This document shows positions 18,008 to 26,371 of a DNA stretch of 64,000 nt, piece after piece. Origin of the DNA: Qipengyuania vesicularis (lineage in GTDB: Bacteria; Pseudomonadota; Alphaproteobacteria; Sphingomonadales; Sphingomonadaceae); assembly GCF_019711415.1 (NCBI RefSeq), contig NZ_JAIGNJ010000003.1:549418-613417 (forward strand), written 5' to 3'. A program made the translations under genes and the position numbers. A model generated the notes under the pieces. That model searched no databases. It was not told the origin of the DNA and was given only the letters and a program-made list of their open reading frames with translations. Every line of letters begins with the position of its first letter. The first letter of the stretch is position 1.

Positions 18008-18083
18008 GCGCGGCCCTTACACAAAGAGTTTGCCCGCTTCCAGCATTTACCGAAATCCGCCGGAAAACATGTTTCACACACTC

Positions 18084-18091
18084 TTTACCAT
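18084..18091 (+). promoter_or_regulatory. Weak CtrA-like half-site
   Basis: TTTACCAT differs by one base from the CtrA half-site TTAACCAT and lies about 20 bases before the ATG of the small gene at 18112, in the gap divergent from mnmA. On its own it would not be convincing; it is noted because a perfect half-site follows at 18314. Confidence 0.25.
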
Positions 18092-18111
18092 GTGCGGTTA
18101 TCAACAGGGCC

Positions 18112-18405
18112 ATGTTCGAGGGGCAATTCAATCGGAAGAACGAGGCGAACGCTCGCGAAAGCGAGGTTTTGCACCAGTTTCGCTGGACCGAACTGGTCGC
18201 GAAGCTCTCCGCGACTCGCGAGCTGCGCGAGGAGCTCGCCAAGTGCGAGCACGGCGGGTTCGAGGCTTTCGGAGAAGTGCGCCGCGAAAATGGCGAAGAA
18301 AGTAAACGGACTGTTAACCATAACGGTTTAACGCATGGCAAAATCAAGCCGTTAGGTCGTGATCGAGCCGCAGATGGTGCGGTGCAGGACGACCGAGAGA
18401 AGTAG
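18112..18405 (+). CDS. Small protein of unknown function upstream of sciP
   Basis: A 97-residue, highly charged protein starting MFEGQFNRKNEANARESEV with a central segment WTELVAKLSATRELREELAKC and a polar tail ending AVQDDREK. It has no signal peptide or membrane helix and looks like a short helical soluble protein. Its TAG (18403-18405) directly abuts the ATG of sciP, so the two are almost certainly co-transcribed. I have an impression that similar proteins precede sciP in other sphingomonads but cannot verify that. The start at 18112 is the only ATG that leaves room after the divergent mnmA start. Confidence 0.65.
   Translation: MFEGQFNRKNEANARESEVLHQFRWTELVAKLSATRELREELAKCEHGGFEAFGEVRRENGEESKRTVNHNGLTHGKIKPLGRDRAADGAVQDDREK
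18314..18331 (+). promoter_or_regulatory. CtrA-like binding site upstream of sciP
   Basis: The sequence contains a perfect CtrA half-site TTAACCAT at 18314-18321 and a second TTAA at 18328-18331. The two TTAA boxes are separated by 10 bases instead of the canonical 7, so only the half-site form matches exactly. It sits 85-92 bases before the sciP ATG, inside the coding region of the preceding small gene. In Caulobacter sciP belongs to the CtrA regulon, which makes a CtrA box here meaningful. Confidence 0.45.
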
Positions 18406-18705
18406 ATGATCGAAAACCAGGACATCCGCCCTGCACAGGTAATCGGCCCGCTTGGCGAGCCGCTGACCCTTGCCGACTTGCCGTCCCCCTCGACGAAACG
18501 TTGGGTGGTGCGCCGCAAGGCCGAAGTGGTGGCTGCTGTAAATGGCGGACTGCTGACGATCGACGAAGTTCTCGAACGCTATGGCCTGACGCTGGAAGAG
18601 TTCGCTTCCTGGCAGCGTGCCGTCGACCGGTCGGGCATGCAGGGCCTGCGCGTGACGCGCATCCAGCACTATCGCGACCTCTACGAGCGCCAGTTCAAAT
18701 ACTGA
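18406..18705 (+). CDS. sciP: CtrA inhibitor SciP (DUF1153 family)
   Basis: A 99-residue DUF1153 protein with a helix-turn-helix core: TKRWVVRRKAEVVAAV, GGLLTIDEVLERYGLTLEEF, WQRAVDRSGMQGLRVTR and the final HYRDLYERQFKY. In Caulobacter crescentus SciP binds DNA-bound CtrA and prevents transcription activation in G1 cells. Family membership is clear by eye; that it acts on CtrA here is inferred from the family. It follows the 97-residue gene without a gap, and a CtrA-like box lies 85-92 bases upstream of its start. Confidence 0.9.
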   Translation: MIENQDIRPAQVIGPLGEPLTLADLPSPSTKRWVVRRKAEVVAAVNGGLLTIDEVLERYGLTLEEFASWQRAVDRSGMQGLRVTRIQHYRDLYERQFKY

Positions 18706-18717
18706 TCCGGCAGCTCG

Positions 18718-18735
18718 CCGCGCAGGGGTGCGCGG
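18718..18735 (+). terminator. Hairpin after sciP
   Basis: A perfect 7-bp GC stem (18718-18724 with 18729-18735) with a GGGG loop begins 12 bases after the sciP stop. There is no T-run, so it would at best be a weak or factor-dependent terminator or an RNA-stabilising end. Confidence 0.3.
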
Positions 18736-18855
18736 GAACCAATCGCAATTCCATCCGCTCCTATTCCTGTCCCCAGGCAATCAAGGGGACCGGCATCCTG
18801 CACTCCGAATTCCTCGGGGCAAGCTTGATGTCGGGCTAAAACAGGAGGAATTGCA

Positions 18856-19122
18856 ATGGGTTGGATTATCGCTCTTATCGTAGGTGGTGTCGCTGGATGG
18901 CTGGCCAGCTTGGTCATGAATCGCGATGCCTCGATGGGCATATTCTGGAATATTGTGGTTGGTTGTATCGGCTCGGTAGTCGGCAATCTGATTGCCGGAC
19001 CGCTGCTCGGTATTACAGGTAGCGTGCAGGAATTCTCGATCACCGGGCTGCTGGTTGCAGTCGTCGGCGCGATCGTGCTGCTCGGCATCGCCAACCTCGT
19101 GCAGCGTGGCCGCGTGCGGTAA
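18856..19122 (+). CDS. GlsB/YeaQ/YmgE family stress-associated membrane protein
   Basis: An 88-residue very hydrophobic protein starting MGWIIALIVGGVAGWLASLVM, with the family pattern of three short glycine-rich transmembrane segments: GWIIALIVGGVAGWLA, FWNIVVGCIGSVVGNLIAGPLLG and GLLVAVVGAIVLLGIANLV. Members (also called transglycosylase-associated proteins) are induced by stress in many bacteria; their molecular function is unknown. The ATG has a strong ribosome binding site (AGGAGG, 7-8 bases upstream). It is a single-gene unit, ending in a strong terminator 25 bases after the stop. Confidence 0.88.
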   Translation: MGWIIALIVGGVAGWLASLVMNRDASMGIFWNIVVGCIGSVVGNLIAGPLLGITGSVQEFSITGLLVAVVGAIVLLGIANLVQRGRVR

Positions 19123-19147
19123 GCCTGCGAAACAAATAATCACTTCG

Positions 19148-19183
19148 ATAGGGGCGGCGCAGCATTGCTTGCGCCGCCCCTAT
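19148..19183 (+). terminator. Strong hairpin terminator after ymgE-like gene
   Basis: A perfect 14-bp stem (19148-19161 with 19170-19183) encloses an 8-base loop and contains AGGGGCGGCGC. The right arm runs into TATTCGTT, a weak T-rich tail. The position right after the stop codon and the stem quality support termination. Confidence 0.75.
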
Positions 19184-19298
19184 TCGTTGGTCTGGCGCTG
19201 TAGAAAGACCTGAAAGCCCTTCGTCCGCCTGCCTCATGCCCCTGTCGAGTCTGACATTGCCCTCCTCGAAGTGCAGTTCTACGAGGAATACCGCAGGC

Positions 19299-19327
19299 TT
19301 GCGCTTTGTGATTTAGGTGCGTAATAC
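19299..19327 (+). promoter_or_regulatory. Possible promoter of the RND operon
   Basis: TTGCGC (19299-19304) and TAATAC (19322-19327) are spaced by 17 bases and lie 41 bases before the adaptor ATG, in the 245-base gap after the ymgE-like gene. The -10 box matches the consensus poorly, so this is only a candidate. No repressor palindrome is evident around it. Confidence 0.25.
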
Positions 19328-19367
19328 ACCTTGCCACAGCAAGTCGTTGCCAAATGGGGCGAGCACA

Positions 19368-20561
19368 ATGACGTATGAATCGGAAATCAAGGCCAGCGAG
19401 GACGAGTCCCGGGCGATCCATCTGGATTACGATCCGCCTGCGCGCGAGTCTGCCTTGAGCCGACACCCGCGCATCTTCATTGGCGCGGCCATAGTGATTC
19501 TCGCCGCCATCGTGGCGGCATACCTGCTGCTGACAATGGGGGCTGATGAAGAGGTTGCGGATACCGCTTCGCAGGCTCCGAATATCACCGTGGTTTCCCC
19601 GGGCCGCACCACCGTCGAAGGCCAGATTGTTGCAACCGGCGTGCTCGCCGCGCGGCGCGAGGCGCCCGTCGGCGTGGTCGGCGAAGGTGGCCGGGTCGTC
19701 TCGATCCCGGTCGAGGCGGGCGACTGGGTCCGCCAGGGCCAGGTCCTCGCGGTCATCGATCGCTCGGTCCAGTCGCAACAGGCGCGCGCCGCTGCGGCGC
19801 AGGTCGAAGTGGCGCAGGCCGACGCCGATCTCGCGCAGTCCAATCTCGATCGCGCATTGCAGCTGGTGGAGCGCGGCTTCGTTTCGAAAGCCGATGTCGA
19901 TCGCCTCACCGCAACGCGCGATGCCGCCGTTGCCCGTGTCCGCGTGGCCCAGGCTAGCCTTGCCGAGCTGCGCGCACGCAATGCGCGTCTCAACATCGTG
20001 GCGCCTTCGGCCGGGCTCGTGCTCGAGCGCAATGTCGAAGTCGGCGCCACCGTGTCTGCCGGATCCGGCCCGCTGTTCCGCCTTGCCCGCGGCGGCGAAC
20101 TGGAAATGCTCGCCCAGGTCGGCGAGGAGCAACTCGCCCGCCTGAATGCCGGCGTGTCTGCCGACGTAACCCCCGTAGGTAGCGACAAGAGCTTCACCGG
20201 CCAGGTCTGGCAGGTTTCCCCCACTATCGATGCCCGCAATCGCCAGGGCACCGCGCGCATTGCGCTGTCCTATGATCCGGCACTGCGCCCGGGCGGCTTC
20301 GCCACCGCGCGTATCCTGAGCGGTACGACCACCGCGCCGCTCCTGCCGGAAAGCGCGGTCCTGTCCGATGCCGATGGCAGCTTCGTCTACATCGTCGATG
20401 GCGAGAACAAGGTGCAACGCGTCGCGATCGAGGCCGGCATGGTGACCAGCGAAGGCGTCGTTATCGATAGCGGCATCACCGGAAACGAGAAAATCGTCCT
20501 GCGCGCAGGCGGCTTCCTCAACGAGGGTGAGACGGTCAATCCGCGCCCGCTGGATGAATAA
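19368..20561 (+). CDS. RND efflux periplasmic adaptor (membrane fusion protein)
   Basis: A 397-residue adaptor of the HlyD/AcrA type. It starts with a cytoplasmic segment of about 37 residues, then one transmembrane anchor (about 38-58, FIGAAIVILAAIVAAYLLL), so it is helix-anchored rather than a lipoprotein. The periplasmic part has the split lipoyl domain (VEAGDWVRQGQVLAVID and LNIVAPSAGLVLERNVEVG), a coiled-coil hairpin between them (about 120-205) and beta-barrel and membrane-proximal domains. The ATG at 19368 is preferred over that at 19317, which has no ribosome binding site. The permease gene follows after 12 bases; no outer-membrane channel gene is nearby. Confidence 0.92.
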   Translation: MTYESEIKASEDESRAIHLDYDPPARESALSRHPRIFIGAAIVILAAIVAAYLLLTMGADEEVADTASQAPNITVVSPGRTTVEGQIVATGVLAARREAPVGVVGEGGRVVSIPVEAGDWVRQGQVLAVIDRSVQSQQARAAAAQVEVAQADADLAQSNLDRALQLVERGFVSKADVDRLTATRDAAVARVRVAQASLAELRARNARLNIVAPSAGLVLERNVEVGATVSAGSGPLFRLARGGELEMLAQVGEEQLARLNAGVSADVTPVGSDKSFTGQVWQVSPTIDARNRQGTARIALSYDPALRPGGFATARILSGTTTAPLLPESAVLSDADGSFVYIVDGENKVQRVAIEAGMVTSEGVVIDSGITGNEKIVLRAGGFLNEGETVNPRPLDE

Positions 20562-20573
20562 GGGGTCGGCTCG

Positions 20574-23500
20574 ATGAATTTCCGCAACCTGTCCGCGTGG
20601 TCGATACGCAATCCGGTCATTCCGCTGGTTGCTTTCACCGCGCTGTTGCTGGCCGGCATTCTCAGCTTCGTCCGCATGGACGTGGTGAACAATCCGGACA
20701 TCGAGTTCCCGGCCGTCACGGTGGGGATTTCGCAGCCGGGTGCGGCGCCGACCGAGATCGAGAACCAGATCACCCAGCAGGTCGAAAGCGCGATCCGTTC
20801 GGTCAACGGGGTCAACAAGATCACCTCGACCGCGAGCGAGGGATTCTCCAATACCTTCGTCGAATTCGAGATCGGTACCGATCCCAATGATGCTGTTGCC
20901 GAGGTCAAGAATGCGGTCGACCGCGTGCGCGGAAGCCTGCCCGACGGCATCCTCGAGCCACGCGTCGAGAAGGTAGAGATCGCGGGTGGATTCCTCGGCA
21001 TCTATGCGGTCGAAGCAAACGATTTGACGCTCGAGCAATTGAGCTGGTTTATCGACGATACCGTGTCCAAGCGCCTGCTTTCGGTCGACGGCATGGCAGA
21101 GGTCGGTCGTTTCGGCGGTGTCGATCGCGAGATCGAAGTAATTCTCGACCTGCCCAAGATGCAGGCTTTTGGTGTCACCGCGAGCGAGATCAACTCGGTT
21201 CTGCGACGTGACAATTTGGATACGGCCGGCGGCGTTGCCGAGGTGGGCGGGACCCGCCAGTCGGTGCGCGTGCTTGGCAATACCGGAAGCGCCTACGAAT
21301 TGTCGCAGCGACAGATTCGCCTAGCCAATGGTACGACACTGAAGCTTGGCGATGTTGCCACAGTGCGCGACGGGAATTCGGAGCGTCGGTCGATATCGAA
21401 AGTCCGCGACCGCGAGGTCGTGAACTTCTACATGAGCCGCGCCAAGGGCGCGTCGGATGTTACTGTCTTCGCCGAAGCGCAGGCCGAGATCGCCAAGATC
21501 GAGGAGGCCAATCCCGACATCCGGTTCATCCAGCTCTTCGACACGGTGAAGTATACGAAGGACCAGTACTCAACTTCGGTCGCGGCAATGATCGAGGGTG
21601 CGATCCTCGCCGTGGTCGTTGTGTTCTTCTTCCTGCGCGACTGGCGGGCCACCTTCATCTCCGCCATTGCGATCCCGCTCTCGGCGATCCCGGCCTTCTG
21701 GTTCATGGATCTGCTTGGCTTCAACCTCAACCAGATGTCGCTGCTTGCACTCGCGCTCGTTGCCGGCGTGCTGGTCGACGATGCGATTGTGGAGATCGAG
21801 AATATCGTGCGCCATATGCGCATGGGCAAGAGCGCCTACCAGGCCTCGATCGACGCGGCCGACGAGATCGGTCTGCCGGTGGTGGCGACTAGCTTCTGTA
21901 TCGTAGCGGTCTTCTTGCCCGTGGGTCTTATGCCAGGTGTCACGGGGCAGTTCTTCAAGAACTTCGGCCTGACGGTCGTGGTTGCCGTGCTGATGAGCCT
22001 CGCCGTCGCGCGCATGATCACGCCGATGCTGGCAGCCTACTTCCTCAAGGCGCAGGGCCATGCAAGCCACGGCGAAGGCAAGTGGATGGACCGCTACATG
22101 AATGTCCTCCACTGGTCGCTCGAACGCGGCAAGATGCGCCAGCGCCGCGAAGGCCTGCCAGGCCCGAAGCGCCGCTGGGCCTATGTGATCTCGCTCCTGC
22201 TGACCGTGATCGGCCTGCTTGCCGCTTCGGCTGTGGGCGTATTCATGACCTTCAACCTCATCGACGGTTTGCAGGTCCCCAAGACTCTCGCGGATGCCGC
22301 CGCCAGCGAAGACAGCTTCATCCACGCCCTGATAATGCGCCCTCTGCAGCTGATCCAGCTGACGGTCGCGACGGCCGTCGGCCTCGCCATAGCCATTGGC
22401 TTGCTCAAGGTTGTCGGCTTCCTCACCCGGCTTGGCGAACAGCTTGGGAAGAGCTGGCGCTATCTCGAAGCCCGCTTCTACGATCATCGGGTCTGGATGC
22501 TCGGCGTGGGCTGGTTTTCGTTCCTGCTCACCATCTTGCTGTTTGGACAAACGCCTTTCCAGTTCAATCCGGAAGTCGACGATTCCAACGCGCAGGTTCG
22601 CATCGAGATGGTCCCGGGGACCACGATCGAAGATACCGAGCGTGTGGCCGATCGCGTCGCTGCACTGCTGTACGAACAGCCGGAAGTCCTGCGCGTGCTC
22701 GAGCGCGTGTCCGACGGCGACGCCACGCTCTACATCACCCTCAAGGACGACCGCGAGCGGCCCTCCTACGTCTTCACCCGTGAGCTGGCGCCCGAGCTTT
22801 CTTCGATCCCGGATGCGCGTGTGCGCTGGAACAATATGAATGGTCCTGGCGGCGGTGGTAGCGGCCGAGACCTTTCGATCATGTTGGCCGGATCCGATCC
22901 GGTACTCCTGAACAAGACCGCTTCGCAGGTCGTCGAGGAGATGAAGGGCGTCGAGGGGGTGGTCGCTCCGAGAATTTCCGCCGACGTTCCGCGACCCGAG
23001 ATCATAATTCGTCCACGCCCCGAACTGATGGCCGACCTCGGCGTTTCGACAGCTGCTGTCGGGCAGGCGATCCGCATCGCCACGATGGGTGAGATCGAAC
23101 AGAATGCCGCCAAGTTCTCGCTCTCGGACCGCCAGATCCCGATCCGCGTGCGCCTGCCGGAGAACGCGCGCGAAGATATCACGACGATCGAGAACCTGCC
23201 GGTTCCGACCGCCAACGGGACATCGGTTCCGCTTGGCCGGATCTCCGACATTTCCTTCGGCGCCGGGCCGACGACCATCCAGCGTTACAACCAGAACCGC
23301 CGCATCCTCATCGGCGCCGATCTGGCAAGCGGCGTGCTGCGCGGCAATGTGATGGAGGCGGTCGACAAGCTGCCAACGCTCACGAACCTTCCGCAGGGCG
23401 TCATCCGCGACCAGGTTGGCGAGGACGAGTTGCAGCAGGAACTGCTCGACAACTTCGGCATCGCCCTGATGGCCGGTATCCTGCTGGTCTTCGCGGTGCT

Positions 23501-24044
23501 GGTGCTGCTCTACAAGCGCCTCATGAGCCCGCTGGTGAATATGACATCGCTGGCGCTTGCGCCACTGGGCGGCATTTTCCTCGTCTGGATCGTCGGCCAG
23601 CCGCTGTCCTTCCCTGTGCTGATCGGCGTGCTCCTTCTGCTCGGCATCGTGTCGAAGAACTCGATCCTCCTGATCGACTTCGCGATCGAGGAGATGGACA
23701 AGGGAACTCGCAAGATCGATGCGATCATCGAGGCAGGCCACAAGCGTGCGCAGCCGATCGTCATGACCACCGTGGCCATGACCGCGGGCATGGTGCCGAC
23801 CGCGCTCAGCCTTTCGGGCGACGGCGCGTGGCGCGCACCGATGGGTACGGTGGTGATCGGCGGCCTGATCCTGTCGACGCTGCTGACGCTGCTCATCGTG
23901 CCTGCGGGCTTCAGCCTCGCAGACGGGTTCGAGAAGCGGCTCGGTCCGTGGATGCGCAACAGGTTCCTCACCTATCGCCCCGGCGACGAGGATCGCGGCT
24001 ATCCGGCCCAGGGCGACCAGCCCGGGATCGAACCGGCGGAGTAA
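20574..24044 (+). CDS. RND efflux transporter permease with extra membrane insertion
   Basis: A 1156-residue inner-membrane proton-driven exporter. TM1 is NPVIPLVAFTALLLAGIL; the proton-relay aspartates are in LVAGVLVDDAIVEIENIV (about residue 402) and the TM10 lysine in LLLGIVSKNSILLIDFAI. Porter-domain motifs such as VNNPDIEFPAVTVGISQPG are typical. It is about 110 residues longer than AcrB. The excess lies between TM6 and TM7 (about residues 535-630), where two additional hydrophobic helices are visible, after which the usual TM7 and the second porter domain (NPEVDDSNAQVRIEM) follow. The substrate cannot be predicted. It is partnered by the adaptor 12 bases upstream. Confidence 0.92.
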   Translation: MNFRNLSAWSIRNPVIPLVAFTALLLAGILSFVRMDVVNNPDIEFPAVTVGISQPGAAPTEIENQITQQVESAIRSVNGVNKITSTASEGFSNTFVEFEIGTDPNDAVAEVKNAVDRVRGSLPDGILEPRVEKVEIAGGFLGIYAVEANDLTLEQLSWFIDDTVSKRLLSVDGMAEVGRFGGVDREIEVILDLPKMQAFGVTASEINSVLRRDNLDTAGGVAEVGGTRQSVRVLGNTGSAYELSQRQIRLANGTTLKLGDVATVRDGNSERRSISKVRDREVVNFYMSRAKGASDVTVFAEAQAEIAKIEEANPDIRFIQLFDTVKYTKDQYSTSVAAMIEGAILAVVVVFFFLRDWRATFISAIAIPLSAIPAFWFMDLLGFNLNQMSLLALALVAGVLVDDAIVEIENIVRHMRMGKSAYQASIDAADEIGLPVVATSFCIVAVFLPVGLMPGVTGQFFKNFGLTVVVAVLMSLAVARMITPMLAAYFLKAQGHASHGEGKWMDRYMNVLHWSLERGKMRQRREGLPGPKRRWAYVISLLLTVIGLLAASAVGVFMTFNLIDGLQVPKTLADAAASEDSFIHALIMRPLQLIQLTVATAVGLAIAIGLLKVVGFLTRLGEQLGKSWRYLEARFYDHRVWMLGVGWFSFLLTILLFGQTPFQFNPEVDDSNAQVRIEMVPGTTIEDTERVADRVAALLYEQPEVLRVLERVSDGDATLYITLKDDRERPSYVFTRELAPELSSIPDARVRWNNMNGPGGGGSGRDLSIMLAGSDPVLLNKTASQVVEEMKGVEGVVAPRISADVPRPEIIIRPRPELMADLGVSTAAVGQAIRIATMGEIEQNAAKFSLSDRQIPIRVRLPENAREDITTIENLPVPTANGTSVPLGRISDISFGAGPTTIQRYNQNRRILIGADLASGVLRGNVMEAVDKLPTLTNLPQGVIRDQVGEDELQQELLDNFGIALMAGILLVFAVLVLLYKRLMSPLVNMTSLALAPLGGIFLVWIVGQPLSFPVLIGVLLLLGIVSKNSILLIDFAIEEMDKGTRKIDAIIEAGHKRAQPIVMTTVAMTAGMVPTALSLSGDGAWRAPMGTVVIGGLILSTLLTLLIVPAGFSLADGFEKRLGPWMRNRFLTYRPGDEDRGYPAQGDQPGIEPAE

Positions 24045-24058
24045 GCGTCGCCTAGGGT

Positions 24059-25339
24059 ATGGCGGGCATCTCGCAAGAACGAACCATAATCGGCGGTGCA
24101 CCGCTGCCCCCCGATCGCGCCAAGGTCATGCGCCGCACGGCAACCGGCATGCTCGTGCTCATGGCGGCAATCTTCGTCGCTTCAGGCCGCTATCTCGAAC
24201 TGCACCCCGCCTGGGGATACGTCCACGCCTTCGCCGAAGCGGCGATGGTGGGCGGGCTTGCGGACTGGTTCGCGGTGACCGCGCTGTTCCGCCATCCGCT
24301 CGGCCTCCCGATCCCGCACACCGCCATCATCCCCGAAAACAAGGACCGGATCGCGGATACAATGGCGGGGTTCCTGCGCGAGAATTTCCTGACGCCCCAG
24401 GTCGTTGCGCGAAGGATGGGGGCAATGAACCTCGCCGGAGCTGTCGGGAAATATCTCGCCGATCCGAAAGCCGTGCGCGATTCGCGTGTGCGCATGGGCG
24501 CTGGCGAGCTGGCGGTCGAGGTGCTCGAATCGCTCGACCCCGAAAGACTGGGCACGCAGGTTCGCGCCGGGCTCGCCGCGCAGATAGAGAAGCTCGATAT
24601 CGCACCGCTGCTCGGCAGCATGCTCGATGCCATGATCGAGGATGGGCGCCACCGGATCGTGATCGACAAGATCATCCGTTGGGCCGGCCTGGTGCTCGAA
24701 GACAATGAGCAGCTGGTCCGCGAAATGGTGCACAATCGCGCCAATGCCGTGCTGCGTTTCACCGGCCTCGACGAAAGGCTCGCCAATTCGGTGATCGACG
24801 GGCTCTACAAGCTGCTGGCCGAAGTGCTGGTCGATCCCGAGCATCCGCTGCGCGACAAGATCGAGGAAGGCCTCGAGGAGTTCGCCAAGGGGCTGCGCGA
24901 AGATCCGGAGCTGCAGGCGCGGGTCGAACGGATCAAGGTCGAACTGCTCAACAATCCGGCGATCGCCAGCTGGTGGCAATCGGTGTGGGAGCGCATTCGT
25001 GCGCGGCTGATCAGGAGCATTCGCGAAAGCGGCGGCACCGGCGGCGGCTATCTCGGGGAATCGCTTGCCGAACTGGGCGAGGCGCTGCGCGACGACCTGC
25101 GCCTCCAGCAGCAGGTCAACCGCTTCGCCCGCCGCACCGCAGTGGGTGTCGCCCAGCGCTATGGCGACCAGATCGTCCAGCTGGTGAGCGAAACGGTGCG
25201 GCGCTGGGATGCAACCACGCTAACCGACCGCGTCGAAAGCGCCGTTGGCCGCGACCTCCAGTTCATCCGCATCAACGGCACTCTTGTCGGCGGGCTGGTG
25301 GGGCTGACGCTGCACTTCCTGATGGAGGTGTTTGGCTAG
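24059..25339 (+). CDS. DUF445 membrane protein (YjiN-like)
   Basis: A 426-residue protein of the DUF445 family, function unknown. Near the N-terminus are a hydrophobic helix (about 28-46), AEAAMVGGLADWFAVTALFRHPLGLPIPHTAIIP and ENKDRIADTMAGFLRENFLTP, which are the family signature. The middle (about 120-400) is mainly amphipathic helix, and the last helix (NGTLVGGLVGLTLHFLMEVF) re-enters the membrane. A long cytoplasmic or periplasmic helical arm between two membrane ends is implied. It begins 14 bases after the RND permease stop and may be co-transcribed, though a functional link is not evident. Confidence 0.88.
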   Translation: MAGISQERTIIGGAPLPPDRAKVMRRTATGMLVLMAAIFVASGRYLELHPAWGYVHAFAEAAMVGGLADWFAVTALFRHPLGLPIPHTAIIPENKDRIADTMAGFLRENFLTPQVVARRMGAMNLAGAVGKYLADPKAVRDSRVRMGAGELAVEVLESLDPERLGTQVRAGLAAQIEKLDIAPLLGSMLDAMIEDGRHRIVIDKIIRWAGLVLEDNEQLVREMVHNRANAVLRFTGLDERLANSVIDGLYKLLAEVLVDPEHPLRDKIEEGLEEFAKGLREDPELQARVERIKVELLNNPAIASWWQSVWERIRARLIRSIRESGGTGGGYLGESLAELGEALRDDLRLQQQVNRFARRTAVGVAQRYGDQIVQLVSETVRRWDATTLTDRVESAVGRDLQFIRINGTLVGGLVGLTLHFLMEVFG

Positions 25340-25360
25340 CTCCCTCGTCGAAGGCGTCGA

Positions 25361-26308
25361 TCAGCGTCCCATGCGATAGGCGATCCTGTGAGCCATGAAG
25401 GTTCGCACTGGATTGCCATCGACATCAAGAGCGGGTTCGATCTGGGCATAGCGTTCGAATACCTTGCATGGATGGTTCTTCAAATTGAAATGGTCAGCAA
25501 CGGTCTGATTGAGAAGAACACATGACTCGACATCGCCTGCCTCGTCGATTGTCAGGCGGATGTGAAAATTCGCTTGCGCTCCCTCACGCACTGCGGCTTG
25601 CGGGTATTCCTTCGCTATCTCACGAACAACACGCATAAAATTCGTCACCTTGGGGGCCACGACGACACGCCGCTGTTCCTCAAGGTCGAAGCCCCAATGC
25701 TCGACCAAGCTTTCCATGCAAGAGTTCATGGCATCAAGAGGAGCCTTCATGCTCCCGAGATGCAGTCGCACGGGAGGGCGGTTTCTCTGCTCAACGGTTA
25801 GGAATCTGATGCCCTCCGCGCCATCGCTGTCGATTCTCGGTAGGCCGCGCGGGGTGTTTGGTTCTTCTCCGGACGCCTCGTCGTCATCATCGATCTCACT
25901 GTAGGCAACTTCTACCGGCTCGTCGCTAAACACGAATCGGGTATTGAAGGTTACGGCGGGACCATATCGGTCAAACGTCGAAGCGATCAGGTCGAACTCG
26001 CGCTTCTCACCGCCTTCACTGAATTCGTACTGCGTCTCGCGTCCATCGCGAAAGCGTTTGAAGGATGGCCCGGAAACTGTCGCCCAAGCGATTGGTGCTG
26101 GATCCCATTGATCGACCACGAACAAGGTTCGGGAATCCTCATCGCCGAAAATCCGCGCGAGTCGACATCGATGCTCTCCCACGTCCAGATTCCAGGGAGT
26201 AGCCGGTTCTAGAGTCACAGCAGAATCCTCCGCGGCAATTGCTTCGTGCGCAATTGGCGCGAAAGTCGCGATTACAGCAAGTCCGGCTATGAAATTCGGA
26301 ATGCGCAT
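25361..26308 (-). CDS. Secreted protein with TonB-like C-terminal domain
   Basis: A 315-residue exported protein: signal peptide ([27 protein letters not shown]), an uncharacterised N-terminal region (about 28-220) with an acidic stretch ([12 protein letters not shown]), and a C-terminal part resembling the TonB C-terminal fold: [36 protein letters not shown], then a Cys-containing [18 protein letters not shown]. The usual inner-membrane anchor and Pro-rich linker of TonB are missing, so it is not an ordinary energy transducer. The start at 26308 is preferred over 26341 because the latter lies inside the etfA terminator. It is followed by no other gene on this strand. Confidence 0.7.
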   Translation of the reverse strand: MRIPNFIAGLAVIATFAPIAHEAIAAEDSAVTLEPATPWNLDVGEHRCRLARIFGDEDSRTLFVVDQWDPAPIAWATVSGPSFKRFRDGRETQYEFSEGGEKREFDLIASTFDRYGPAVTFNTRFVFSDEPVEVAYSEIDDDDEASGEEPNTPRGLPRIDSDGAEGIRFLTVEQRNRPPVRLHLGSMKAPLDAMNSCMESLVEHWGFDLEEQRRVVVAPKVTNFMRVVREIAKEYPQAAVREGAQANFHIRLTIDEAGDVESCVLLNQTVADHFNLKNHPCKVFERYAQIEPALDVDGNPVRTFMAHRIAYRMGR

Positions 26309-26313
26309 AAGAA

Positions 26314-26349
26314 AAACCCCTTCGAAGCGAGGATGCTTCAAAGGGGTTT
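26314..26349 (-). terminator. Terminator of the etfBA operon
   Basis: Read on the minus strand, this is a 9-bp stem AAACCCCTT/AAGGGGTTT extended inward by a further 5 bp (GAAGC with GCTTC) after one mismatch, with a 6-base loop and TTTTTC following AAGGGG. It lies 22 bases after the etfA stop. The downstream arm also supplies the only Shine-Dalgarno-like sequence (GAAGGGG) for the next gene. Confidence 0.8.
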
Positions 26350-26371
26350 CAATATCAATATTATCTGATGT

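Noticed and set aside
19140..21038. 632-codon minus-strand frame across the ymgE terminator and RND adaptor
   Set aside because: It runs through a strong terminator and the adaptor gene, with no domain signal; a shadow frame.
21570..24101. 843-codon open frame on the minus strand opposite the RND permease
   Set aside because: It mirrors the codon periodicity of the permease gene, its product is rich in His, Arg and Asp without any recognisable domain, and the plus-strand gene is certain. Long antisense frames are common in GC-rich DNA.
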